A DNA stretch of 14,759 nt from Baffinella frigidus (GCA_026770585.1 MU646878.1:281397-296155), one strand, 5' to 3'; shown: positions 6,660 to 12,600, numbered from the stretch's first letter. The notes: a model not told the origin generated them from the letters alone. Numbers and translations are program-made.

Positions 6660-6929
6660 AGAGCTCTAGAGGAGATGACCGATTTGGAATCTAGAAATCC
6701 GATTTTTTTCATCAACGAAATTTTGAATTCAAACGGAAAAAACACAAGGCGTGTGGGACGGGCAAACCCCAAAAGTCATTCTTTCGGTGCAAAGCCACTT
6801 AAGAAATAAAATTAGAGAAAATGAATTTCCAAAAACCCAAAACTGACACCCACAAACAAGAGATCTCTAGATCTCTTGTCCTCTGCTGGATGAGAGACGT
6901 CACAGCGCCTACCAGATAGTTTCGTGCCA
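6660..6929. promoter_or_regulatory. AT-rich gap upstream of the plus ORF, with hairpin
   Basis: About 190 bp (6690-6880) is distinctly A+T rich between two GC-rich coding islands. It contains a hairpin CAAGAGATCT CT AGATCTCTTG (6858-6879) about 50 bp before the plus-strand ATG. It may hold the promoter and 5' UTR of the plus ORF and an intron of the minus gene. No TATA box is unambiguous. Confidence 0.35.
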
Positions 6930-7466
6930 ATGGAGAGGACCATGGCACCATTCTCCGCAAATATTCGCCCCTCCCTCGCCCGGACGCTCGCCTCCCGCTC
7001 CATCCAGGCCGCGCTGCGTTCCGCTCCGCGGATCCCATCTCCATCTCCGACCCCTGCTTCATATAACCAGAACGCGCCCTTGCGGTGCAACGTCACGGCT
7101 GCCGAAGGGCGTGGGAACGCGCGCTCGAATGCATGTCGGGGTGCGCTACGCGTGGACGCGGAGAGCGTTTATTGGGAGCACGGGAGCGTGTTGCGGTCGG
7201 GTGGTCCTGTGTGGTACAGGCTTGAGGGGATCGTGGGTGTTCATGGGAGGAGTCTGTCGTCTGGGACAGTGGATGAGGAGGCGTCAGAAGGGGACGGGAA
7301 ACGCCTGGAAGAGGGGGGGGCGCAGAGGAGGGGGGGGAGGACAAAGGATGAGTCGCACCATCGCGATGAGCTCAGCCCGGAAGCGTTGACTTCGCTCATC
7401 AGTCGGTCAGCGGGGGTCGCGGGACTGTCTCAGGTCTCTCCCGAACCTCACTGCGCTAAACCCTAA
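6930..7466 (+). CDS. Hypothetical protein with organelle-presequence-like N-terminus
   Basis: This is the longest open frame of the window not built of repeats. Reading from ATG 6930 gives 178 aa. A second in-frame ATG at 6942 sits in a strong ACCATGG context and may be the true start (174 aa). From there residues 1-35 are rich in Ser, Ala, Arg and Leu and lack acidic residues (MAPFSANIRPSLARTLASRS…), like a mitochondrial or plastid targeting peptide. A Pro/Ser linker, a mixed domain (VYWEHGSVLRSGG…RLEGIVGVHG), a charged Glu/Arg/Gly-rich linker, and a helix-like end (LSPEALTSLISRSAGVAGL) follow. The stop TAA lies inside a CCCTAA telomere-like unit, so the 3' end may be truncated or misread if a splice donor exists. 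No family recognised. Codons are GC3-rich, but the minus strand also has open frames here. Confidence 0.45.
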   Translation: MERTMAPFSANIRPSLARTLASRSIQAALRSAPRIPSPSPTPASYNQNAPLRCNVTAAEGRGNARSNACRGALRVDAESVYWEHGSVLRSGGPVWYRLEGIVGVHGRSLSSGTVDEEASEGDGKRLEEGGAQRRGGRTKDESHHRDELSPEALTSLISRSAGVAGLSQVSPEPHCAKP

Positions 7467-7535
7467 GCCTCGAACCATCAACGCTACACGCTCAGCGCTA
7501 AACCCTACACCCTAAACCATAAACCCTGACCTGCA
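7440..7535 (-). repeat. C-rich telomere-like tract
   Basis: GCTAAACCCTAAGCC, GCTAAACCCTACACCCTAAACCATAAACCCTGACC and related units. It overlaps the last codons of the 6930 ORF. Confidence 0.7.
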
Positions 7536-7752
7536 CCCACATTCTAGCTGAGGTCTCTTGAAAACTTTTCAGCACTCAACTCCAGACCCTGAACCGAATC
7601 GTAAAACCTCAACGGTATACCCTGTCCTCAAATCAGCGGGATTCTCTCCAGCGTATCTCAGCCCAGCGAATTCCTCCACCAAAGCCCTGCCTCTGTCTCT
7701 GTCTCATTTGGTCTCGACAATTTCCGAGGGGATGCCCTCTCCCTAGACCATA
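7536..7752. other. Unassigned spacer
   Basis: Low-complexity CT-rich and C-rich telomere-like scraps (ACTCCAGACCCTGAACC). A 62-codon open frame at 7558-7746 is rich in Ser, Pro and Thr and has no protein-like features, so I do not call it. Confidence 0.4.
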
Positions 7753-7891
7753 CCACCAGCCCTGCGAGGCGGGCCAACCCGACGATTTTTTGGAGCCATT
7801 TCCTCGGGTGGCACATTCGTTTTCGAAGGTGCCGCCCGAGGAAATGGCGCGTGCTCCAGCCTCGATTTGGTCCGCCTCGGGGGGCTGGTGG
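7753..7891 (+). mobile_element. Family J foldback element, copy 2
   Basis: The ends CCACCAGCCCTGCGAGGCGG and CCGCCTCGGGGGGCTGGTGG match the copy at 4870-5008 throughout, including the central TTCGTTTTCGAAGGTGCCGC. Flanks are TA on both sides (7751-7752 and 7892-7893), consistent with a TA target duplication. No ORF of its own. Confidence 0.9.
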
Positions 7892-7950
7892 TAGATAATG
7901 CGAGGTAAAGATGTATTCACTTGAAGAGTCTCTCCTAGTTGGCTTATCTC

Positions 7951-8090
7951 ATAGGAAAACAGATTTAATTTTAAACGTTTGGATTCAAGGAAAATTACTA
8001 CACGAACGCGTTAATATTACTAGCAAAAATCATTATGTGTAGTAACTTTCATTACCAGAAAGTTTTAAATTAAAACCGTTTTCCTATGAA
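7951..8090. mobile_element. Family A' foldback element, copy 1
   Basis: The outer arms ATAGGAAAACAGATTTAATT and AATTAAAACCGTTTTCCTAT enclose inner GGAAAATTACTACACGAACG and CATTATGTGTAGTAACTTTC. The inner core is that of family A, but the outer arms are different. ATCTC occurs directly on each side (7946-7950 and 8091-8095), a likely 5-bp target duplication. Confidence 0.85.
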
Positions 8091-8147
8091 ATCTCTGGCT
8101 ACTTATAGCTACTGCGTGTCCCCGCCTAGAGGCCCGCTCTCCATTTC

Positions 8148-8273
8148 TGTCTCCTAGCTCTGCCTGAGTTTTATTCTCGCTCGTCCTAAAATCTTTCTAT
8201 TCGCCCTTCGGTACTGGATTTCTGCTCTTAAATACTTGTAAGGACGAGCCATAATAAAACTCGAGCTAGGTCT
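8148..8273. mobile_element. Family N foldback element
   Basis: GTCTCCTAGCTCTGCCTGAG, TTTTATT and GCTCGTCCT form the left arm. The right arm (AGGACGAGCCATAATAAAAC then TCGAGCTAGGTCTC) is its reverse complement with a 4-nt gap. It is a single copy in this window, about 126 bp. Confidence 0.75.
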
Positions 8274-8313
8274 CTGTCGGATCTGGTCTCGCCAAATAAA
8301 GAAATAGTCGCGG

Positions 8314-8456
8314 CGACTGTTGCGTCAACAGTCGCCAATTTATGACATAGGGGGGCGTTGGTACGTGGTAGCGAAGCGGGTGTGTCCCGCGAGGAAGATC
8401 GGGTCCGCGCTGGTCCTTTGACCAGCGCGCTTCAAGCGTGCCAACGTGACACACTT
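8314..8456. repeat. Hairpin cluster / small foldback
   Basis: GGCGACTGTTG CGT CAACAGTCGCC (8314-8338) is a perfect hairpin. Beside it an imperfect foldback closes from GCGTTGGTACG (about 8355) to CGTGCCAACGTG (about 8438-8449) around a perfect inner stem CGCGCTGGTC CTTT GACCAGCGCG (8406-8429). No tRNA or known RNA fold fits. Confidence 0.6.
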
Positions 8457-8480
8457 CCGCACACATCATATCCTCAGCCT

Positions 8481-8565
8481 ACATGTAGGTATACAATCCA
8501 TATATCCATTATAAACTCCTGTCCTGGTACGACCCCCCCCCCCCCTGTTAGGTCACGCAGCGAGC
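8481..8565 (+). repeat. Host direct repeat R1, copy 1, containing a C13 run
   Basis: ACATGTAGGTATACAATCCA, then ATTATAAACTCCTG and GGTACGACCC…GTTAGGTCACGCAG, match 9999-10080 (ACATGTAGCTATACAACCCA…GTTAGTTAACGCAG) with about 80% identity. This copy has a run of 13 C at 8533-8545 where the other has mixed bases. Confidence 0.75.
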
Positions 8566-8814
8566 CAGGACCATCCAGAGAGGGGCTGGCATCAAGGACC
8601 TCCACCAGCAACCCGTAGCAGCTTATAACCGGGTCGGGCACTTGAGTCATTTTCAGCTAAACCGATGAGATCTCATCGGTATCTCCCGTTAGCAATTCGG
8701 GGTCCCTAGGGTTTCCTACCGTAGGGTCATAGGATAGACTTTTTTTAAAATCAAGTACCCGAATCCTTGGGAGGATCCGGTAAAAGCTGCTACGGGTTCC
8801 TGGTGTCATCTGAA
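8566..8814. other. Unassigned spacer with a perfect 20-bp palindrome
   Basis: ACCGATGAGATCTCATCGGT at 8661-8680 is a perfect palindrome. CCTACCGTAGGGTCATAGG (8716) carries the core dyad shared by several foldback families. CCGAATCC TTGGGA GGATCCGG (about 8760-8781) is a small hairpin. No gene. Confidence 0.5.
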
Positions 8815-8962
8815 AAGCTAACGCCAGCGAGGTACTTAGAGCCTACGAATTGCCTACGGTAGGAGACCCCCTCCTACGACTTTTACAGACCTTTTTGTTT
8901 TAAACGTCGTAGGAGGAGGGGGGGTTCCTACCGTAGGCTAAGGGGTCCGCTGGCGTTAGCTT
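8815..8962. mobile_element. Family L foldback element
   Basis: A perfect 15-bp terminal inverted repeat AAGCTAACGCCAGCG (8815-8829 and 8948-8962). The second inner inverted pair GCCTACGGTAGGAG / TTCCTACCGTAGGC, and a third CTCCTACGAC / GTCGTAGGAG, flank an AT-rich loop. Single copy in this window. Confidence 0.85.
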
Positions 8963-9272
8963 GTGGCATTAGGTGGCTGCACGCCGTTGCAGCTCTTCCC
9001 AGAGAGTTTCGTGAGAATGGAAGGTGAGCTGACGTTGCGAGCCAGGATCATCTCCACTCACAACCTGAAACAGCTTAAATCGGGGTTTTCAATGTCGGGT
9101 TTTACCCCAGGCGATACACTTTAAAGTGTATCCTCCATCTATTTACCCCCCTAGGAAAACCCTAGGTCCCTAGGGATGTCCTACCGTAGGTTCCTACGGA
9201 ATGAATATCCAAAGCTCCCAGACCCGAAATAAGCTGTTTCGGGTTGCTGGTGGGTGGATGGGCTCCGCGTTA
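8963..9272. other. Unassigned spacer with perfect palindrome and CCTAGG/CCTACCGTAGG dyads
   Basis: GATACACTTTAAAGTGTATC at 9113-9132 is a perfect 20-bp palindrome. Downstream are CCTAGGAAAACCCTAGG and CCTACCGTAGGTTCCTACGG (9181-9200), the same dyad motifs found in families C, D, K and L. I see no gene or complete element boundary. Confidence 0.5.
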
Positions 9273-9441
9273 CACACGAGGCTATCCATGGGAACAGAAT
9301 AAAAGTCGAGTGTAGCGTTTTGTGGAGAGAATTGGTCACGTGGCGCCCGCTTTTCGGGCGCCAAGTGACGAAACATATGAAAATTACTACACAAACGCTT
9401 ACAATCGACTTTTATTATGTTCGCATGGATAGCCTCGTGTG
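9273..9441. mobile_element. Family P full-length foldback
   Basis: The arms CACACGAGGCTATCCATG and CATGGATAGCCTCGTGTG are perfect. Pairing continues through AATAAAAGTCGA to a central hairpin GGCGCCCG CTTTT CGGGCGCC (9342-9362). Nearly all of the 169 bp is one inverted repeat with arms of about 77 nt. The right arm contains GAAAATTACTACACAAACGCTT, the inner core of families A and A', and the left arm has only a decayed counterpart. Opposed ORFs across it mirror the palindrome. Confidence 0.8.
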
Positions 9442-9461
9442 GTTGGTTGCCTTGCTCACCG

Positions 9462-9692
9462 TTTTTGAGTGCTGAATCAATCCCTATAATTGCAGAATCA
9501 ATCGCTAATTAGTTGTATGGCTTGCTGACTCAATTACTCATTAGTTTTAGGGCTTGCTGAATCAATCCCTAATTGGCTGTAGGAATTGCTGCTCCATTTG
9601 CTAATTACTTACCGAACCAATCCCTGACGAATTACTGAATCAATCCCTAATTGTTTATAGATATTGCTAATCCATTCACTGAGTCATTCAAG
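9462..9692 (+). repeat. Degenerate minisatellite, unit about 28 bp
   Basis: Repeating unit roughly TTGCTGAATCAATCCCTAAT plus TAGTTGTAGGGA. At least six degenerate units are present, including CTTACCGAACCAATCCCTGACG. A second array with the same internal order is at 10598-10815, so the array is a component of a larger duplicated host unit. Confidence 0.8.
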
Positions 9693-9894
9693 TTTGGCGG
9701 GAGCACTCGGAGCGACTTCACAGGAAGACGGTTTTAATTGAAAACCTTGGGAATCAATGAAAAATACTACACGAAGGCTTTAATATTATTATTAATAAAG
9801 ATCACACTGTGTAGTAGATTTCGTTACAAATAAGTTTTAAATTATCATGAAATTCAGTGAGATACACCTGCCGCCTCCTGGGTCGTCCTCGCGT
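9693..9894 (+). repeat. Host subtelomeric unit, copy 1 (split by an A' element)
   Basis: GTTTGGCGGGAGCACTCGGA and GATACACCTGCCGCCTCCTG / GGTCGTCCTCGCG are parts of one unit found uninterrupted at 10423-10490 and 10820-10918. Here the two halves are separated by a foldback element at about 9719-9848. Confidence 0.8.
9719..9848. mobile_element. Family A' foldback element, copy 2, degenerate
   Basis: The left arm CAGGAAGACGGTTTTAATTG, inner AAAAATACTACACGAAGGC, inverted CTGTGTAGTAGATTTCGTTAC, and a right arm eroded to AGTTTTAAATTATCATG. Comparison with the uninterrupted host copies at 10441 and 10848 places the insertion in GATTCA, with TTCA-like sequence on both sides. Confidence 0.75.
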
Positions 9895-9999
9895 TATCCC
9901 TCAAGTGGCGAGGCAGTCAAATTTGACTGCTAAGAGGTCCTAGGCAGGTCCTAGGGCCCTACGGTAGTGCGTATGAGCTTACTCGCCAGTTAAGGGATA
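9895..9999 (+). mobile_element. Family C foldback element, copy 2
   Basis: TATCCCTCAAGTGGC to CCAGTTAAGGGATA, with inner AGTCAAATTTGACT dyad, GAGGTCCTAGGCAGGTCCTA and CCCTACGGTAGTGCGTATG. It is inserted in the host unit just after CCTCGCG, as is copy 10493-10597. Confidence 0.9.
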
Positions 10000-10080
10000 C
10001 ATGTAGCTATACAACCCATACATTCATTATACACTCCTGCCTTCGTACGAACCCCACAACCCGGTTAGTTAACGCAGGGA
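9999..10080 (+). repeat. Host direct repeat R1, copy 2
   Basis: Matches 8481-8565 (ACATGTAGSTATACAAYCCA, CATTATAMACTCCTG, GTTAGKT…ACGCAG). It directly follows C copy 2. Confidence 0.75.
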
Positions 10081-10101
10081 TCGACGAATTGATGTGCACT
10101 C

Positions 10102-10251
10102 ATCCGGGGACATGTCTAATTTAAAAGAAAACGGATCCCTATTTGTTCATAGGAGTTGGACGAAGGTTAATGAGGGCCCTAAGTAAATTTAATTAGGACC
10201 AGAACCCGGTTTGATAGGCCATTCTCTTTTAAATTGAACATGGTCCCGGAT
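10102..10251 (-). mobile_element. Family B foldback element, copy 2
   Basis: ATCCGGGGACATGTCTAATT to TTGAACATGGTCCCGGAT. Its reverse complement aligns along its full length with 3724-3872, block for block, with scattered substitutions. 150 bp, no ORF. Confidence 0.9.
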
Positions 10252-10278
10252 GTGTACAGGGATCGGCTAATCGATGTG

Positions 10279-10382
10279 TATCCCTTAAGTGGCCAGTAGG
10301 CGCATACGCCCTACCGTAGGGCCCTAGGACCTGCCTAGGACCTCTTGGTTGTCAAATTTGACTGCCTGGCTACTTAAGGGAT
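10279..10382 (-). mobile_element. Family C foldback element, copy 3
   Basis: TATCCCTTAAGTGGCC to CTACTTAAGGGA(T). The internal order is reversed relative to copies 2 and 4 (CATACGCCCTACCGTAGGGC first, GTCAAATTTGAC dyad last). It sits between two 20-bp direct repeats. Confidence 0.9.
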
Positions 10383-10422
10383 GGGGATCGGCTGATTGAT
10401 GTGAGAGCTCTCAAATAGGTTT

Positions 10423-10492
10423 GGCGGGAGCACTCGGAGCGATTCACCGATATCCACCTGACCGCCTCCTGGGTCGTCCTCGCGCGCGTGGT
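10423..10492 (+). repeat. Host subtelomeric unit, copy 2
   Basis: GTTTGGCGGGAGCACTCGGA, GCGATTCACCGATATCCACC, TGACCGCCTCCTGGGTCGTC, CTCGCGCGCG: uninterrupted here. It supplies an empty-site reference for the A' insertion at 9719 and the A and G insertions near 11178-11464. Confidence 0.85.
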
Positions 10493-10597
10493 TATCCCTT
10501 AAGTGGCCAGGTGGTCAAATTTGACCACCAAGAGGTCCTAGGCAGGTCCTAGGACCCTACGGTAGGGCGTATGAACCTACTGGCCACTTAAGGGATA
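10493..10597 (+). mobile_element. Family C foldback element, copy 4
   Basis: The most regular copy: TATCCCTTAAGTGGCCAGG to CTGGCCACTTAAGGGATA, with the inner dyad GGTCAAATTTGACC, GGTCCTAGGCAGGTCCTAGG and CCCTACGGTAGGGCGTATG. No ORF. Confidence 0.9.
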
Positions 10598-10815
10598 GCG
10601 ATTGCGGAATCAATCCTTAATTAGTTACAGTGATTGCTGAGCAATCCGTGACTAGTTATAGGGATTGCTGAATCAATCCCTAACTGGCTTCAGGGATTGC
10701 CTATCCATTCGCTTATCACTTACCAAACCAATCCCTGACGAATTACTGAAGCAATCCCTGATTATTTATATTAATTACTGCATCAATCCCTGATGATTTC
10801 TGATGCATTGAGTGA
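10598..10815 (+). repeat. Minisatellite, second array of the 28-bp unit
   Basis: The same unit and order as 9462-9692 (…ATTGCTGAATCAATCCCTAA…, CTTACCAAACCAATCCCTGACG, AATTACTGAAGCAATCCCTG). It runs into the host unit GTTTGGCGGGAGCACTCGG at about 10820. Confidence 0.8.
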
Positions 10816-10918
10816 TTCAGGTTTGGCGGGAGCACTCGGAGCGATTCACGGATGTACACCTGACCGCCTCGTGGGTCGTCCTCGCTTGCATGACTCAGGG
10901 ACACGCGGGTACCTCCCT
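10816..10918 (+). repeat. Host subtelomeric unit, copy 3, joined to a C-rich array
   Basis: GTTTGGCGGGAGCACTCGGA…GGATGTACACCTGACCGCCT…GGGACACGCGGGTACCTCCC, then CTACACCCC. The same join (GGGACACGCGGGTACCTCCCT) occurs at 11500-11520. The telomere-like array is thus part of the duplicated unit. Confidence 0.8.
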
Positions 10919-11003
10919 ACACCCCACACCGTACACCCTACACCCTACACCCTACACCCCACACCCTACACCTTACACCCTACCACCTCCCTCAACCCTC
11001 AAC
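10915..11003 (-). repeat. CCCTACA telomere-variant array
   Basis: CCCTACA, CCCCACA and CCTTACA heptamers, about 10 units, then CCCTCAACCCTCAACC. The reverse complement is TGTAGGG, a one-base variant of TTTAGGG. Confidence 0.85.
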
Positions 11004-11177
11004 CTTAAATCTGGGATGTCTGGAATGGAGCCCGGTTCTACCCGGCGCACACGGTGCGTAGTCAGTTGATCACTTTCTGTTAGGTTGAGGGGAATCCAGA
11101 AAAACAAGACCGCTCTCGCCCCTCCCTCCGTCCCCCCCCCCCTCCCTACCTGCATTCAGAGAGGTTCAACGATATAC
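11004..11177. other. Unassigned spacer with polypyrimidine stretch
   Basis: No coding frame stands out. CCCCTCCCTCCGTCCC…CCTACCTGCATTCAG (11120-11159) resembles a splice acceptor region, but no exon follows: the next bases are host unit (GAGGTTCAACGATATA) interrupted by element G. Confidence 0.4.
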
Positions 11178-11314
11178 CCACCAACCCTCACAGTCTGGGC
11201 AAATCGGAAAAATGGCTCCAAAAATCCGCTTGAAGGCCGTCGGATTCCGACGGCCTCCAAGGGGATTTGGTGTTTTTGACTTTTTCGATTTGCCCAAGTT
11301 GTGAGGGTTGGTGG
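11178..11314. mobile_element. Family G foldback element
   Basis: The left arm CCACCAACCCTCACAGTCTG, GGCAAATCGGAAAAA. The right arm is its reverse complement ending GTTGTGAGGGTTGGTGG. Centre AGGCCGTCGGA T TCCGACGGCCT. It is almost a complete hairpin, 137 bp, inserted in the host unit between GATATAC and ACACCTGACC. The terminal motif CCACC-ACCCTCAC is shared with H. Confidence 0.9.
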
Positions 11315-11324
11315 ACACCTGACC

Positions 11325-11464
11325 TTATCCGGGGAAACCTATTTTTCTTTAGTTCGAGGTCAACGAAAATTACTACACGGTTCGTTCTTATTAGTAATAT
11401 TAAAGCAGTTGTGTAGTAATTTTTGTGGCCATCAAACTAAAGAAAAATAGGTTTCCCCGGATAA
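11325..11464. mobile_element. Family A foldback element, intact, with GACC target duplication
   Basis: TTATCCGGGGAAACCTATTT, TTCTTTAGTT and AACGAAAATTACTACAC, mirrored on the right to end AAATAGGTTTCCCCGGATAA. GACC lies on both sides (11321-11324, 11465-11468). The uninterrupted host CACCTGACCGCCTCC occurs at 10455 and 10857, so the empty site contains GACC once. 140 bp, no ORF. Confidence 0.95.
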
Positions 11465-11516
11465 GACCGCCTCCTGGGTCTTCCTCGCGCGTATGGCGCT
11501 GGGACACGCGGGTACC
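11465..11516 (+). repeat. Host subtelomeric unit, copy 4, right part
   Basis: GACCGCCTCCTGGGTCTTCC, TCGCGCGTATGGCGCTGGGA, CACGCGGGTACC: the continuation of the unit interrupted by G and A. It leads into a C-rich array as in copy 3. Confidence 0.8.
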
Positions 11517-11519
11517 TCC

Positions 11520-11551
<32 letters not shown>

Positions 11552-11886
11552 ACTATCATCCACCATCAACCCTTCACCCTACACTCCACACCCTACACCC
11601 TACACCCAACACCCTACATCCTGCACCCTACACCCTACACCCTACACCCTACACCCCACACTCTACACCCTACACCCTACACCCTACACCCTACACCCTA
11701 CGCCCCAAGCCCTACACCCTACACCCTACATCCTGCACCCTACACCCTACACCCTACACCCTACACCCCACACTCTACACCCTACACCCTACACCCTACA
11801 CCCTACACCCTTCACCCTACACCCCACACCCTCAACCGTAAACCGTACACCCCACCTCAACCGTACACCGTACACCCACCCTCAAC
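11517..11886 (-). repeat. Long CCCTACA array with 112-bp higher-order repeat
   Basis: It starts as CCCTCAA ×5, then CCCTACA with variants TCCTGCA, CCCCACA and CTCTACA. The variant pattern CCCTACA-TCCTGCA-CCCTACA ×4-CCCCACA-CTCTACA starts at 11612 and again at 11724, exactly 112 bp (16 heptamers) later. Open frames encoding YTLHPTP repeats are an artefact of the heptamer. Confidence 0.9.
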
Positions 11887-11929
11887 GCGATACGAACGGC
11901 GTCCTCGAATTAATCCTGGTCTCACAGCG

Positions 11930-12080
11930 GACTTCGAAGGGGTTTCGAATAACCCCTAAGCGATAAGACCTGGGACGCTACGGTAGGCAACCCGTAGGGA
12001 CATAGGGGGGTTCCTACGGATAAGGTAACGGGAACACGGGCTCTCAGAGTCCGAAAATCCTTTCGTAGCCCGCTGTGTGG
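11930..12080 (+). mobile_element. Family D foldback element, complete copy
   Basis: CTCACAGCGGACTTCGAAGG to CCTTTCGTAGCCCGCTGTGTGG. The interior holds AACCCCTAAGCGATAAGACC, GCTACGGTAGGCAACCCGTA, GGACATAGGGGGGTTCCTAC, GGATAAGGTAACGG. Other copies: 5350-5430 (left half), 13939-14124, 14487-14595 (inverted, truncated). Confidence 0.9.
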
Positions 12081-12312
12081 TCGCAGGCGCGTTTTGAAAG
12101 ATTATAATCCAAACCAAACCGCATTCCACCGCTTGCCAGGATTGTTTTGCTCAAGTCAACCCCCCCTTGAAACTGTCCACTTTAGAATCCCGGACGCCAC
12201 AGTGGTGTCCATTTTACTACACCCCTCTCCCGTTTTTTTTCAAAGTTGACTAATTCAAAGTCTTGTGGCTAGCAGTGCATTCCGCACGTCAAATCGCAGA
12301 ATGCATTCGCAG
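12081..12312. other. Unassigned, intron-like spacer
   Basis: A small hairpin GGACGCCAC A GTGGTGTCC (about 12193-12211) is the only structured part. Inverted TCAAGTCAACC / AAAGTTGACTAA blocks suggest a decayed foldback. It ends in ATTCGCAG, the acceptor of the following exon cassette. Confidence 0.4.
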
Positions 12313-12361
12313 GAACCGCGGGGCTGAAGATGCGTTCGATCCTCGAGAGGCACTCAGCAAA
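12313..12361 (+). pseudogene. Exon-like cassette X, copy 1
   Basis: After CATTCGCAG comes GAACCGCGGGGCTGAAGATG…CTCGAGAGGCACTC, reading AGTAGLKMRSILERHS across the acceptor. It repeats at 12682 and 13004. The homology stops exactly where element E begins (12362). Function unknown. Confidence 0.55.
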
Positions 12362-12499
12362 CCACACGGTGGGCTTCGAGGGTTTCATCAAAAGTCAACT
12401 TACCTGAAGACAATTAACTTCAAGGATGTTTCTAAGCAAATTGGTCACGTAACACCCCGGAATCGAGGGTCGCCGAAACTCTCTTAGCCCACCGTGTGG
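12362..12499 (+). mobile_element. Family E foldback element
   Basis: CCACACGGTGGGCTTCGAGG to TTAGCCCACCGTGTGG. The interior holds CATCAAAAGTCAACTTACC, AAATTGGTCACGTAAC and AATCGAGGGTCGCCGAAA. 138 bp, same orientation as 14230-14367, abutting exon cassette X copy 1. Confidence 0.9.
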
Positions 12500-12529
12500 A
12501 TCCTGACGAGCGTCCAATTTAAACACTCG

Positions 12530-12600
12530 CTCCCACGGGGGGGAATTGGAGCTTTCCCTTCACAAATCAAGCCAACGGCTCCAATTCCCTATGGGCGGAG
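12530..12600. repeat. Inverted repeat around GGGAATTGGAGC
   Basis: GGGAATTGGAGC (12541-12552) and GCTCCAATTCCC (12578-12589) are perfect. Pairing continues imperfectly to CTCCCACGG/CTATGGGCGGAG, arms about 23 nt. A short foldback of about 71 bp. Confidence 0.7.

Larger units (their letters stand above)
10077..10403 (+). repeat. Three 20-bp direct repeats, each pair separated by one foldback
   Basis: GGGATCGACGAATTGATGTG (10077), GGGATCGGCTAATCGATGTG (10259) and GGGATCGGCTGATTGATGTG (10384). Element B lies between the first two, element C between the last two and nothing else of note. Either a tandem 20-mer received two insertions or the repeats arose with the insertions. Confidence 0.8.

Noticed and set aside
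7093-7344. Minus-strand ORF opposite the 6930-7466 ORF
   Set aside because: Composition (Ser/Pro/His-rich) looks like the shadow of the plus-strand frame, which has the better start and presequence.
8314-8456. Possible tRNA or structured ncRNA
   Set aside because: Stems are strong but no T-loop, anticodon arm or other known RNA signature is seen; better explained as hairpin or foldback.
9462-9692. Possible CRISPR-like array (regular short repeats)
   Set aside because: Units are degenerate and contiguous with no unique spacers, no cas genes, and the DNA is eukaryotic; it is a minisatellite.
10077-10403. 20-bp target site duplication by B and C as the sole explanation
   Set aside because: Small extra sequences (CACTC, GTGTACA) between repeat and element and the other copies' flanks do not show 20-bp duplications; kept only as an open question.
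11425-11966. Long plus-strand ORFs with YTLHPTP repeats
   Set aside because: They are translations of (CCCTACA)n and of element A; open in several frames at once because the 7-mer has no stops.
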